From Haloimpatiens lingqiaonensis (GTDB lineage: Bacteria; Bacillota; Clostridia; Clostridiales; Clostridiaceae), in NCBI RefSeq assembly GCF_044502415.1, contig NZ_CP172402.1: a stretch of DNA of 64,000 nt. The stretch is one strand, 5' to 3'. This document shows positions 17,476 to 26,416 of this stretch, one piece after another. The notes beneath the pieces are model-generated. The model was not told the origin of the DNA. It saw only the letters and a list, made by a program, of their open reading frames with translations, and did no database searches. Made by a program: the position numbers and the translations under genes. Each line of letters starts with the position of its first letter. The first letter of the stretch is position 1.

Positions 17476-18501
17476 CTATGCTATTAAAGTGCTCATAATT
17501 AAAAGTTCCAATTCTACTTTATTATCCACTGAGGAACTTTTTATTTTTTTCTCTGATTCTATACATGCATTCAAAATATTTTTTAATTGTTGCTCTTTAA
17601 ATGCAGTGCTTTGTCTCATCATATTTTCACAAACATAGGGATGAAGTTTTAATTCTTTAATCAAATCTTCCTTGGTTTTACCAGCCTTTATACCCAATTT
17701 TAAGCTTAAAAGAATTCTAAATTGTCTTTCTATCATACTTAAAATCACAGTAATGGACTCGCCCCTATATATAAGTTCATTTACTATATCTATGCCTTTA
17801 TTTACATTTCTTCTTGAAAGGGAATCCACCAAATTGAATATATCATTTTCTCCCCTTTGAGGTAGTATCTCCTCTATGTCTTTTCTTTCTATATCTCTTC
17901 CCTCAGTATAGGCACAAAGTTTTTCCACTTCATTTTCTACTATATTTATATTGTTATCTACCACTGAACAGAAAAAACTTAAATTATTTTTATCTATTTT
18001 TTTCTTTCTAATGTCAAACATTTCCTTTACCCTCTTTTGTAAATCCATCCCTTTTAATTTATCTAACTTACATGCACATACTTCTTTTATAGCTGCAAGT
18101 TTATTGAAGTTCTTTGAGGGTTTTTCTCTTTCAGATTCCAAAGAATAATACATTATTATTACTGATTGAGGAGGTATGCTTTTCAAATACTCCTTTAACT
18201 CACTTACAAATCCTTCTTCTTTATCCTTGCTTAAAATTTTAAAATTATAAATTTCAATTAATTTTTTTTCACTCATAAAGGGCAATGTCTCACAGGCATT
18301 AATTATTGAATCCATAGATTCCAATTTACTTCCATCTATCTTCACATAGTTAAATTCCATAAAATCTTCTGATAAAATTTTATTTTTTATGCTATCTATT
18401 GTATCCCTTATGAGCTTCATATCTATGCTGCACAATAAATATGCATTAGATATTTTATTTTCTTTTATGTTTTTTTCTAGCTCAAATAGTTTAACGTTCA
18501 T
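17476..18501 (-). CDS. holA: DNA polymerase III subunit delta
   Basis: Clamp-loader delta subunit that opens the beta clamp. The 341 residues show the clamp-opening N-terminal region (ISNAYLLCSIDMKLIRDTID), the ETLPFMSEKKLIEIYN block, and the C-terminal collar region with FNLVDSLSRRNVNKGIDIVNEL and ILSMIERQFRILLSLK. No Walker A is expected in this subunit. It lies downstream of comEC with a 43-bp gap, as in other Firmicutes, and converges on rpsT. Confidence 0.92.
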   Translation of the reverse strand: MNVKLFELEKNIKENKISNAYLLCSIDMKLIRDTIDSIKNKILSEDFMEFNYVKIDGSKLESMDSIINACETLPFMSEKKLIEIYNFKILSKDKEEGFVSELKEYLKSIPPQSVIIMYYSLESEREKPSKNFNKLAAIKEVCACKLDKLKGMDLQKRVKEMFDIRKKKIDKNNLSFFCSVVDNNINIVENEVEKLCAYTEGRDIERKDIEEILPQRGENDIFNLVDSLSRRNVNKGIDIVNELIYRGESITVILSMIERQFRILLSLKLGIKAGKTKEDLIKELKLHPYVCENMMRQSTAFKEQQLKNILNACIESEKKIKSSSVDNKVELELLIMSTLIA

Positions 18502-18544
18502 TATAGTATCTCTCCTAAATTTAATTATCTATATAATCATTATA

Positions 18545-19861
18545 TCAGTTATTTACTATTTCTAAAATATCCTTCTGTTTTACATAATTTTTTAGAAGAA
18601 TAAAATGTAAATAAAAAGCCAGTAGACCTACTGCATAGCATGGATTAAATTTTATAATTGGCGGTGACAAAGCCAGTAATATCTTATTCCCTCCTTCTAT
18701 AGCAGTTAAAACTGAATATAGAAGGTACCCTATGCCGCTAAATAACTTTTTAAAACATATAAAAATTATACCTAAGTTACCTAATACTATAGCTATAGAA
18801 TATATAGGAATTAAAAATATATTCCCTAACAAAAAACTTGTGCTTACATCATTCATAGTAAAAGCTATGTATGGCAAAGTAAAAATTTGAGCACTTAAGG
18901 ATATGCTTATACTTTCATTTAAGAATTCCGGAAGTTTATATAGATATCTACTTATTTTTTTGCTATATAAAAGTATTCCAAGCGTAGCTAAAAAAGATAG
19001 ATTAAAGCCCACATCCAATATATAATAAGGCCTTATGAAAAGCAGTATTATAGCAGCTAAGGCAAGGGCTGATAGAGCATCATATTTTTCATATAGCTTT
19101 TTAGAAAATTTACATACCACTATCATAATATATGCCCTTATAGCCGACGCCTTCAATCCCGTAAATACAACATATATAAATGTGGCCAGTGCCCCTATCC
19201 TTTCTTTAAATATTTTTTCAAGCATCTTATAAACTATTGATATATGAAATCCTGAAACACAAAGTATATGAACTATTCCAAGCCTTGCATAATCCTTTTT
19301 TGTATTATAAGACAAGTATTTACTATCTCCGCAACATAATGCCATTATAAGTGAACTCTTATCCTTTCCTAATATTTTTTTGTACTTTTCATAAATTTTT
19401 GATTTAAAAATATTCATTTTGTATATCATATCTTTTTCTTTAACATTGTAGTTTTCTACAAAAAATTTTCCTATTATGCCCTTTTCATAATCTATATTTT
19501 TTATATAATTTCCTTCAGCACAAATCTTCATTCCTTCCTTTAATCCGCCTGTACTGCCGCATAGATATATTTTTCTTCCCCTGAAACTTGCTGTATAAAC
19601 ACCCATTTTTTTATCCATTACCCTAAAGCTTTGCCCATTACATGGACTTATATTGAAATAAAGATTAATGCAAATCATGCCTAAAATTATAAAACATATA
19701 TTTACAAAAAAGAATTTTTTATAATCTAAAGTAAAGAAAAATGGAATAACTATTGAAAAAACAAAGACAATACTTAAAATATTGCTTATTGGGTATATTA
19801 AAAAGGCTACTAAGCCAATTATCATAAAAAACAAGTAATAAATAAGCGGTCTATTGTACAC
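18545..19861 (-). CDS. comEC: ComEC/Rec2-type competence membrane protein, without the C-terminal nuclease-like domain
   Basis: Polytopic membrane protein of the ComEC family, the channel that carries single-stranded DNA into the cytoplasm in competent bacteria. The N-terminal membrane helices and OB-like DUF4131 segment (about 1-155) are followed by the competence domain with HILCVSGFHISIVYKMLE and KASAIRAYIMI. At 438 residues it is much shorter than B. subtilis ComEC (about 776) because the metallo-beta-lactamase-like C-terminal domain is absent. The frame ends cleanly and no remnant follows. It neighbours holA as usual; comEA is about 15 kb away. Confidence 0.88.
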   Translation of the reverse strand: MYNRPLIYYLFFMIIGLVAFLIYPISNILSIVFVFSIVIPFFFTLDYKKFFFVNICFIILGMICINLYFNISPCNGQSFRVMDKKMGVYTASFRGRKIYLCGSTGGLKEGMKICAEGNYIKNIDYEKGIIGKFFVENYNVKEKDMIYKMNIFKSKIYEKYKKILGKDKSSLIMALCCGDSKYLSYNTKKDYARLGIVHILCVSGFHISIVYKMLEKIFKERIGALATFIYVVFTGLKASAIRAYIMIVVCKFSKKLYEKYDALSALALAAIILLFIRPYYILDVGFNLSFLATLGILLYSKKISRYLYKLPEFLNESISISLSAQIFTLPYIAFTMNDVSTSFLLGNIFLIPIYSIAIVLGNLGIIFICFKKLFSGIGYLLYSVLTAIEGGNKILLALSPPIIKFNPCYAVGLLAFYLHFILLKNYVKQKDILEIVNN

Positions 19862-19923
19862 AAAAATACACCTCCCTTTATATTGTTGCCATATAAAAGG
19901 AAGTGTAATCTTTTTTCACATTT

Positions 19924-20062
19924 TATAAACAGAACTCTAACCTTCAGATGGAGTTTTTACTCCATCTGAAGGTTAGAGTTCGTTATCCAGGGACGTAGCT
20001 GCCGTTATCTCCCACTTTGTTAGAAGTGGGAGTGTTACGGCAGGTAGTCATCGGATAAATTA
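19924..20062. repeat. Two-hairpin intergenic repeat, copy B
   Basis: Full copy of the element of about 140 bp between comEC and the degenerate ATPase. The first hairpin is a 20-bp stem closing on TTTT. The second carries TCCCAC..GTGGGA within GCTGCCGTTA..TTACGGCAG, and outer TTATCC pairs with GGATAA. Its end abuts the ATPase stop codon at 20060-20062. Confidence 0.88.
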
Positions 20063-22513
20063 TATTAAAAATACTAAGAATGGAAGAATGATACTCAAGA
20101 AAAACAACACATTTGATATTCTATTTTTAAATAGCATCCTTTCTTTTTCTTTAAACTCTATACCCATTAATACTACTAATAAATTCAAAAGCACTAAATA
20201 AATATCATATGCAAAATCACCAGATATATATTTAATAATATTAAACATAAGCACTGGTAAAACTCCAAGCACTACAGTTTTTAAAGCCTTTAAACTAAAA
20301 GAATTTATCTTTTCTTCTTCTTTCCATCTATATTCCCTACTGTTAAATTCCTTAAAAATAGCTGTACCCATAATAGGCATTGTTATAAAATTCAAATATA
20401 AATAAAAATACATAGGTACCATTTTATCTATATTTAAAGCGTGAAAAGCACACATGTTGGCTCCCTGAAAAATAGAAACATAAACAAAATACCATGCCAT
20501 ATTTTGAAAAAACTTTTTAAAACTTTTACTACTATTTATAAGAACCTTACAACTTTCTAAATTAAACTTTTCTGAAAACACATGGCATATCTTTTTTAAA
20601 ATGTTGCTGCATCCTTCTCCTAAAGCTATGGATATATAACAATGATTTAAATAAGACAAATCTTTTAGATTTTCACCTGCCATAGCTACATTATATCCTC
20701 TTTGTTTTAGAGTTTTAGCTACTCTAGATTTAGAATTATCATCTATGTTAGATAGTATGCTAACTTTGCCAATACTGTAATTTAGTTGCTCATCATTCAT
20801 GTAACTTATCTCTACTCCAGATAAAACTTCATCTACTTTTGTTATTAGTTTAATTTCTTTTCCTATAGAATAAACTGTAAGCTTGTTATCCTTAGTTAAA
20901 AACATAGGTTTTATACAGTTAGTCTTATAATAATTTAAATCTTCTTCATATTTTTCCTTTAGGGGATTGTAAAAAGCTAAAAGCCCTTCAAAAACTAAGT
21001 TACTTTCTATATTTTCATTTAAACTAGGTTCATAGCTAAAGGCTCGCGAAGCTATAGCTACTACATTTAAACATTGTCCACATAACTGAAGATTTACATT
21101 TTTTATTTTAATAATATCCTCTTTAGTTATTTCCCTTTCCACACCACTTAATCTTATGTGAGTGCATCTTTCCAATATATAATCTAAAAAACCTTTTACA
21201 TTTGCCCTGTAGTTTTCATCTACTCTATTAATTGTAGTTACAGTTTTTCTTATAGGATCCATAGGTATCTCTGCAATCTTAGGATATTTAGCCTCTAGAT
21301 TACTTTTATGAATGTTATATATTTTAGAGAATTCCATAAGCTCTAACTCTTCTAATTCTTCTCTCTCCACTGCTTTTTCTGGAGAGTGCTTTAAACCACT
21401 GCATAAAATAGCTATAGAAATAAATCTCTCTATATCCTCATCAAAATTAAATTCTACACTATGAACTTCCCTTAATTCTGCATTTATATATATATTCTTA
21501 AACTCCATTGACTCATCTGATAAAGTTCCCATTTTTTCAAAAGCTACTATGTCTAAGTTGCTTATATCATATAAAGATGACATGTTTTTCAAAAACATAC
21601 CTTGCTTTTTTAACTTAAATATAGAAATGTTGTAAGATAAAAACATCACTATTAACATAAGATTAGATGCATATATGGATGAAATTCTTCCTAAATTATT
21701 TCCTACTCCATTTAAATTTATCCCTTCTCTAAAGCTCAAGAACAACTCTATAAAAATAAATAAAATCCAAATATACCCTATTAAATTCAGTTTACTAAAC
21801 AAATGTTTTTTAAACTCTTCTCCTCTATTACCATCTTTAAAAGCCATTTGTACTACTTCTCCAATTTGTGTGTTCATGCCTGTAGCTACCACTATACCAA
21901 TGCCTTCTCCTTCCTTTACATAGGAGGATTTAAACAGTATATTGCTCATTTGGGACAAACCTATGTCCCTCTCTTCAATTTTAGTTTCGTATTTTTCCAC
22001 CAAATAAATTTCACCAGTTACAGAGTTCTCTTTAACTTTTAAGTTTTTTCCACTTATAAGTCTTAAATCTGCTGGCACTATACTGCCTTTATTCACACAA
22101 ACTATATCTCCTACCACCAGTTCTTCCACAGGAATTATTATATCCTTTCCATTTCTAATGACTTGTACATTATAAGAGTTTAATTTATCGATTTGACTTA
22201 ATCCCTTAAATCTTTCCTTTTCTAATTTCACTACTATTATAAGGTTTAATACAAAAAATACTGTTATAAACGCTGCCCAAATATAATTTTTACTATACAT
22301 TAAAATTATCACATTCACCATGTATATAACAAAAAACATATTTCTCAATTGGTTTAAAATTAGCTTATAATCACTCTTTTTCTCTGGTCTTTCTATAGTA
22401 TTATCACCATTTTCTTCCCTAGCTTTTAATATTTGCTCTTCATTTAGCCCACGATAAACATCGCTATTTAACGTTTTTACCACATAACTCCATGTGTAAT
22501 TGTACCAGTCCAT
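20060..22513 (-). CDS. Degenerate P-type ATPase (catalytic residues lost)
   Basis: Membrane protein of 817 residues with the layout of a P2-type cation ATPase but probably no pump activity. What aligns: the N-terminal cation-ATPase domain (about 1-60), the actuator region VNKGSIVPADLRL...TGE (about 141-168), the nucleotide-binding lysine motif KGFLDYILERC, and ten-helix-type membrane segments. What is lost: the phosphorylated Asp of DKTGT is Glu in EKMGT (E326), the hinge GDGxND is GENLKD (613-618), TGES is TGEI, and the M4 PEGL motif is absent. The frame is intact over the whole length, which argues that the protein is still used. The ATG at 22513 is preferred; an in-frame GTG lies three codons upstream. 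It is upstream of comEC on the same strand; its role is unknown. Confidence 0.85.
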   Translation of the reverse strand: MDWYNYTWSYVVKTLNSDVYRGLNEEQILKAREENGDNTIERPEKKSDYKLILNQLRNMFFVIYMVNVIILMYSKNYIWAAFITVFFVLNLIIVVKLEKERFKGLSQIDKLNSYNVQVIRNGKDIIIPVEELVVGDIVCVNKGSIVPADLRLISGKNLKVKENSVTGEIYLVEKYETKIEERDIGLSQMSNILFKSSYVKEGEGIGIVVATGMNTQIGEVVQMAFKDGNRGEEFKKHLFSKLNLIGYIWILFIFIELFLSFREGINLNGVGNNLGRISSIYASNLMLIVMFLSYNISIFKLKKQGMFLKNMSSLYDISNLDIVAFEKMGTLSDESMEFKNIYINAELREVHSVEFNFDEDIERFISIAILCSGLKHSPEKAVEREELEELELMEFSKIYNIHKSNLEAKYPKIAEIPMDPIRKTVTTINRVDENYRANVKGFLDYILERCTHIRLSGVEREITKEDIIKIKNVNLQLCGQCLNVVAIASRAFSYEPSLNENIESNLVFEGLLAFYNPLKEKYEEDLNYYKTNCIKPMFLTKDNKLTVYSIGKEIKLITKVDEVLSGVEISYMNDEQLNYSIGKVSILSNIDDNSKSRVAKTLKQRGYNVAMAGENLKDLSYLNHCYISIALGEGCSNILKKICHVFSEKFNLESCKVLINSSKSFKKFFQNMAWYFVYVSIFQGANMCAFHALNIDKMVPMYFYLYLNFITMPIMGTAIFKEFNSREYRWKEEEKINSFSLKALKTVVLGVLPVLMFNIIKYISGDFAYDIYLVLLNLLVVLMGIEFKEKERMLFKNRISNVLFFLSIILPFLVFLI

Positions 22514-22701
22514 ATATACCACACTCTCTGCATAATTTTTTATTTAATCTATTTAGATTTTTATATAAAATTTCTAAAACCAATTATTGTTTATATAGTT
22601 TATATTTTAACTTAAAAGTTCTATGTATTCAAAAGCTTTTCCATAATAATAATCGTATTTTTAGTATAATTTCTTTAATTTATTATTAATGGGAACTCAC
22701 T

Positions 22702-22843
22702 ATATAAACAGATCTCTAACCTTCAGATGGAGTTTTTATACTCCATCTGAAGGTTAGAGATCGTTATCCAGGGACGTAGCTGCCGTTATATCTCCCACTT
22801 TGTTAGAAGTGGGAGTGTTACGGCAGCTACGTCTCTGGAGAAA
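22702..22843. repeat. Two-hairpin intergenic repeat, copy C (fully paired outer stem)
   Basis: Element of about 140 bp between the degenerate ATPase and the flavin reductase. Unlike the other copies, its second hairpin is complementary to the end: CCAGGGACGTAGCTGCCG pairs with CGGCAGCTACGTCTCTGG (one G-T pair). The flanking 22523-22700 is AT-rich with nothing recognisable. Confidence 0.88.
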
Positions 22844-22917
22844 TATTTATAGAAAATTAATCCCATGTGAATTATAATAGTATAAGTGTAAAAATTGAAA
22901 CTAAGTGAGGTATATAA

Positions 22918-23523
22918 ATGAGTAAAAAAATTTTTAAAGGCAGTGCTATGTTAAATCCTGTACCTGCCGTGTTGATAACTTGCAAAAATAAGGAAGGAAA
23001 TGTTAATGTTTTTACTGTTGGATGGATAGGCACAGCTTGTACTAAACCTCCTATGATTACTGTAGCCATACGACCTGAAAGACTTTCATATGATTATATA
23101 AAAGAAACCCAAGAATTTGTAGTTAATTTACCATCAAAATCTATGGTTAATATAGTAGACTTTTGCGGGGTCCGTTCCGGAAGGGAAATAGATAAAATAG
23201 AAAAATTTAACCTTAAACTTTCTAATTCTGAAAATATCAATGTGCCTATACTAGAGGATTGCCCTGTTTCATTGGAGTGTAAAGTAAAATCAATAACTCC
23301 CCTAGGAACTCATGATCTTTTTTTAGCTGAAGTACTGGCAGTTCACGTAGATGATAGTTTAATAGATTCTAATGGTAAAATTCATTATGAAAAAGCTAAT
23401 CTAATAAGTTATTGTCATGGAGAATATTACCCAATGCCATCAAAATCTATAGGTAAATTTGGTTTTTCTGTGCAAAAGAAGAAAAGAAAAATAAGCACAG
23501 GAAAAAAGCATACATGTAAATAA
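22918..23523 (+). CDS. Flavin reductase family protein
   Basis: FMN-binding split-barrel protein of 201 residues, related to flavin reductases and to clostridial and archaeal flavoredoxins that shuttle electrons through bound FMN. The family block NVFTVGWIGTACTKPPMITV (residues about 29-48) with the following RPERLSYDYIKE forms the flavin site. TPLGTHDLFLAEVLAVH is the second conserved strand pair, and YEKANLISYCHGEYYPM closes the domain. GAGGT precedes the ATG. The C-terminal 20 residues are Lys-rich. It stands alone on the plus strand, so the electron partner cannot be told from context. Confidence 0.88.
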   Translation: MSKKIFKGSAMLNPVPAVLITCKNKEGNVNVFTVGWIGTACTKPPMITVAIRPERLSYDYIKETQEFVVNLPSKSMVNIVDFCGVRSGREIDKIEKFNLKLSNSENINVPILEDCPVSLECKVKSITPLGTHDLFLAEVLAVHVDDSLIDSNGKIHYEKANLISYCHGEYYPMPSKSIGKFGFSVQKKKRKISTGKKHTCK

Positions 23524-23710
23524 GTAAGAGGTACTAGGTAAGAAGTAAAAAGTAAGAGATAAGGATAAAACTCAAAGAGTTTTTTATAATTAATTTGTGA
23601 AAAGTAATAAGTAAGAGTTGTGGTGAAAATTCAGCAAAGCTGAATTTTTTCAAGAACTCTTACTTATTACTTTTTACTTCTTACTTGCTACTTCTTGCTT
23701 CCTACATTCT
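23523..23710. repeat. Heptad-based foldback repeat
   Basis: Six left units (AAGTAAG, AGGTAAG, AAGTAAA type) at 23523-23564 and seven right units (ACTTATT, ACTTTTT, ACTTCTT type) at 23662-23710 are in inverted orientation. Between them lie the small hairpins AAACTC..GAGTTT and ATTCAGC..GCTGAAT. The same modules occur near 13660-13790 and 32200-32330. It sits between two convergent genes. Confidence 0.85.
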
Positions 23711-23725
23711 CAACTCCACATAGTT

Positions 23726-24103
23726 TTACTTAAATTTTTTAATTGAAGCATGATGTTCATGTGAATGATGATGATTGCACATAACTTTTTTATCTTTTAA
23801 GCTTCCTTCTAAATATGCTTTTGCCAGCTCTTCTATTTTACCAGAAGCTCCCCTTACAACTTTAAATCCCTTTTGTATTAACGGATCATAAGCGCCTTGT
23901 CCTATTCCCCCTGCAATAACCACTTCTACTTTTTCACTTTCTAAAAATTCTGCAAGCCCCTCATGATTATGCTGTAAAGCTTCTGCAGAAACTTCCTTAA
24001 TATCCACTACTTCATTTCCTTCTGTAGTTACTATGGCAAATTTTTCACTTTTACCAAAGTGTTGATTTAATTCTTCATTTAATTTTGGCATTGCAATTTT
24101 CAT
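23726..24103 (-). CDS. NifB/NifX-type iron-molybdenum cofactor-binding domain protein
   Basis: Single-domain protein of the dinitrogenase FeMo-cofactor family (NifX/NafY/MTH1175-like), 125 residues. Outside nitrogen fixers such proteins are thought to bind metal clusters; no nif genes are visible here, so a nitrogenase role is not implied. Key blocks are MKIAMPKLNEELNQHFGKSEKF at the N terminus and VVIAGGIGQGAYDPLIQKGFKV. The C-terminal tail CNHHHSHEHH is His-rich and could bind metal. It is flanked by repeats on both sides and has no operon partner. Confidence 0.87.
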   Translation of the reverse strand: MKIAMPKLNEELNQHFGKSEKFAIVTTEGNEVVDIKEVSAEALQHNHEGLAEFLESEKVEVVIAGGIGQGAYDPLIQKGFKVVRGASGKIEELAKAYLEGSLKDKKVMCNHHHSHEHHASIKKFK

Positions 24104-24157
24104 AAATTATCACCTCATACTGAATTTTTTATATCCCAAGCTAAAAAAATCATTTAT

Positions 24158-24296
24158 TTATAAACAGAGCTCTAACTTTCAGATGGAGTTTTTACTCCAA
24201 CTGAAGGTTAGAGCTCGTTATCCAGGGACGTAGCTGCCGTTATCTCCCACTTTGTTAGAAGTGGGAGTGTTACGGCAGGTAGTCATCGGATAAATT
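24158..24296. repeat. Two-hairpin intergenic repeat, copy D
   Basis: Full copy of the element of about 140 bp in the 332-bp gap between the helicase-LexA fusion gene and the NifX-like gene, same orientation as copies B and C. The remaining gap (24297-24435) is AT-rich with nothing recognised. Confidence 0.88.
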
Positions 24297-24435
24297 AGCT
24301 TCCATACATTAAACTTATATTTTTTACGATAAAAAGTCAAATTTTATCCAAAAATTTCAATTCACATATTGCTTGTTCGGATTTGAAAAAACTATAAAAA
24401 AAGATTTTGCATATAATCCTGCTAATACATTATCT

Positions 24436-25893
24436 TTAAATTCTCCTTATTATTCCTACTGCTTTACCTAAAATAAATATTCCCTCTTCATTAACAGGAA
24501 TTGGACTGTATTTTTTATTTTCAGGATTTAAGAATACGCCTTTTTTACTTATACTAAGTCTTTTCAATGTGGCACTTCCAGATATATTAGCTGCAACTAT
24601 ATCATTATTATTTACATCCATTTGCTTATGTATCACCACAAAATCTCCATCATTAATATTGGCATTTATCATACTGTCCCCTTTTACCTTCAATATAAAA
24701 CAATCCTTAAGTCCTTTCATCCACTGTTTAGGAATAGAGAAATTACCTTCTAAAGACGGATCTATATATATTGGTTCTCCTGCTGCAATATTTGTAAATA
24801 CAGGAATTTTGGTTACTTCATCTTTACTATATTCTAAAACCTCTTCTTCATGGTTAACTACTATTTCATCAGAACTTGAATAATCTTTCATCATGGTAAC
24901 ATTTGTTTTATGCCTCAAATCAAAGTATTGGAACTTCTCAAGAGCATCTATATTTTTAATCTTTCCGCATTGCTGTTCCGCATCTTGCATTTTATCCATA
25001 TGTTTTTTATTCTTTAAATTAAATTTCTTAACTTTTTCTTGAAATACTGATGTATACAATCTTCCATTTTTCATAAATGGACAATATACAGACTCTCCAT
25101 TTTCTATGTTAAAAGCTAATGTTAAACTTGAATAAGTCTCACCTTTCAATAAAGCCTTTAAAAAATTCCACTGTAAATATGTAAGTCTCTCACATCCATC
25201 CACTAAAATATGAACAAATCTTGGATTTAAATCAGCTTCCTTAGCAGCGTAAACCAGCATATCTTCATAGCTTACATAGAATAATTTGTCCATTTCTTTT
25301 TCATATAAATTTTTAACTAAGAAAATTCCTTCCCTGGCCTTACTACTTTTTCTAAGTCCATTGTGTTTTGGAGCCTTTTGATAACTGTCTAAATCTTCAT
25401 AATTTAAATTTTTAATCCACCTTATTTCACTTAAAATAAGTTGTACTTTATCCTCTTTAAATATCTTAATTCTCTTATAGTTTTCCTTAACCTTATTAAT
25501 GCATTTTTCTAATATTTCTATTTCTATATTTTCATCCTTTAATATCTGCAATTTTAAATTATTTCTAACTTTATACTTAATAAAATATTCTTCTGCTAAA
25601 GCATCAATTTTAGATACAGTGGGCTCCTTAGATAAGGAAGTTAGCAAAGTATCATAACTATGTTTATTGCTATTTTCCATGTTTTCATAGAAATATTTTA
25701 TATCTTCTAAATTTTTATCCTTAACTGCAGTAAAAAGTATTTCATCCTTTTGTGAAAAACAATAATTATTTTTTATATATAATAATCTCTTTATTAAACT
25801 TAAGTTTTTTTCCTCTGATTCCTTTGCACTTAAAAGTGTTATTTTATTATTCTTCCATTTTATAAATTTATCATAAATAGAACCAATTCTCAT
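24436..25893 (-). CDS. Degenerate UvrD-like helicase segment fused to a LexA-type autopeptidase
   Basis: Protein of 485 residues in two parts. Residues about 360-485 are a LexA/S24 peptidase domain: the cleavage site Ala371-Gly372 in IAAGEPI, the catalytic Ser407 in KGDSMINANINDGDFVV, and the general-base Lys444 in ATLKRL are all present. Residues about 140-280 resemble the motif-II region of UvrD/Rep helicases (SYEDMLVYAAKEADLNPRF, then ILVDGCERLTYLQW), but the DExx acidic pair is DGCE, and no Walker A loop or later helicase motifs are visible. There is no winged-helix DNA-binding domain at the N terminus as in true LexA. It could be a RecA-responsive switch that self-cleaves; that is inference. 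TTTCCTCC upstream supports the ATG at 25893. Confidence 0.85.
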   Translation of the reverse strand: MRIGSIYDKFIKWKNNKITLLSAKESEEKNLSLIKRLLYIKNNYCFSQKDEILFTAVKDKNLEDIKYFYENMENSNKHSYDTLLTSLSKEPTVSKIDALAEEYFIKYKVRNNLKLQILKDENIEIEILEKCINKVKENYKRIKIFKEDKVQLILSEIRWIKNLNYEDLDSYQKAPKHNGLRKSSKAREGIFLVKNLYEKEMDKLFYVSYEDMLVYAAKEADLNPRFVHILVDGCERLTYLQWNFLKALLKGETYSSLTLAFNIENGESVYCPFMKNGRLYTSVFQEKVKKFNLKNKKHMDKMQDAEQQCGKIKNIDALEKFQYFDLRHKTNVTMMKDYSSSDEIVVNHEEEVLEYSKDEVTKIPVFTNIAAGEPIYIDPSLEGNFSIPKQWMKGLKDCFILKVKGDSMINANINDGDFVVIHKQMDVNNNDIVAANISGSATLKRLSISKKGVFLNPENKKYSPIPVNEEGIFILGKAVGIIRRI

Positions 25894-25958
25894 ACCAGTT
25901 TCCTCCCATGAAGGTTTAATTATCTAACTCTAAGATTTTAATTCTCTGAAGAAACTAA

Positions 25959-25976
25959 TTTATACTCTAGTATAAA
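25959..25976. promoter_or_regulatory. Perfect palindrome upstream of the LexA-fusion gene
   Basis: TTTATACTctAGTATAAA: two 8-bp arms around a 2-bp spacer, 66 bases upstream of the fusion-gene start and after the GIY-YIG stop. It could be an operator, or contain -10-like hexamers; nothing shows which protein binds. Confidence 0.4.
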
Positions 25977-25998
25977 GCCGCATCTTAGCTAACAAATT

Positions 25999-26253
25999 CT
26001 AAACCTCTATATTTTTTCTCATAATTAACTCTAGTTTCTCTTTTCTTTTCATTTGTTTTATTTTATACTCTCGCTTTAAAGCAGAGGACTTGTCCATACA
26101 TTCTTCAAAATACACTAATTGTACAGGTAATCTACATCTAGTATATTTTGCCCCCTTGCCATTTAAGTGAGCTTTCAATCTATTTTCTAAATCATTTGTC
26201 CATCCTGTATATAAAGTATCATCAACACACTTTAATATATAAACATAACACAT
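25999..26253 (-). CDS. GIY-YIG nuclease superfamily protein (UPF0213/YhbQ type)
   Basis: Single GIY-YIG domain of 84 residues. The two signature strands are YVYILKC (residues 3-9) and DTLYTGWTNDLENRL (about 12-26), followed by the HLNGKGAKYTRCRLP and LVYFEECMDKSSALKREYKIK blocks typical of YhbQ-like proteins. Their cellular role is not established; some members have DNA nuclease activity. The start was moved to the ATG at 26253, which has GGTAGGA five bases upstream, rather than the longer reading to 26280. It lies upstream of the helicase-LexA fusion on the same strand. Confidence 0.87.
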   Translation of the reverse strand: MCYVYILKCVDDTLYTGWTNDLENRLKAHLNGKGAKYTRCRLPVQLVYFEECMDKSSALKREYKIKQMKRKEKLELIMRKNIEV

Positions 26254-26360
26254 AAAAATTCCTACCTTAGTCTTATTCATATATAATTTTACTTTACTCT
26301 CATTTACCCACCCAAGAGCATGGCTTCATGCTTAGATATGTTTTTTTAATATTATATCAT

Positions 26361-26401
26361 AAAAAAAGACTGTAAACCAATTACGTGCTTAGTCTACAGC
26401 C
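26361..26401 (-). terminator. Terminator of the azoreductase-like gene
   Basis: On the minus strand a 13-bp stem allowing G-T pairs (26368-26380 with 26389-26401) is followed by seven Ts, 16 bases after the stop codon. Confidence 0.82.
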
Positions 26402-26416
26402 TCTTTAAATTCCTAT

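Noticed and set aside
18545..19861. Frameshift or truncation in comEC
   Set aside because: The stop is clean, no downstream frame encodes the missing domain, and holA follows at a normal distance, so the short form seems native.
20060..22513. Calling the ATPase a calcium or magnesium pump
   Set aside because: The phosphorylation, hinge and ion-site motifs are missing, so a transport annotation would be misleading.
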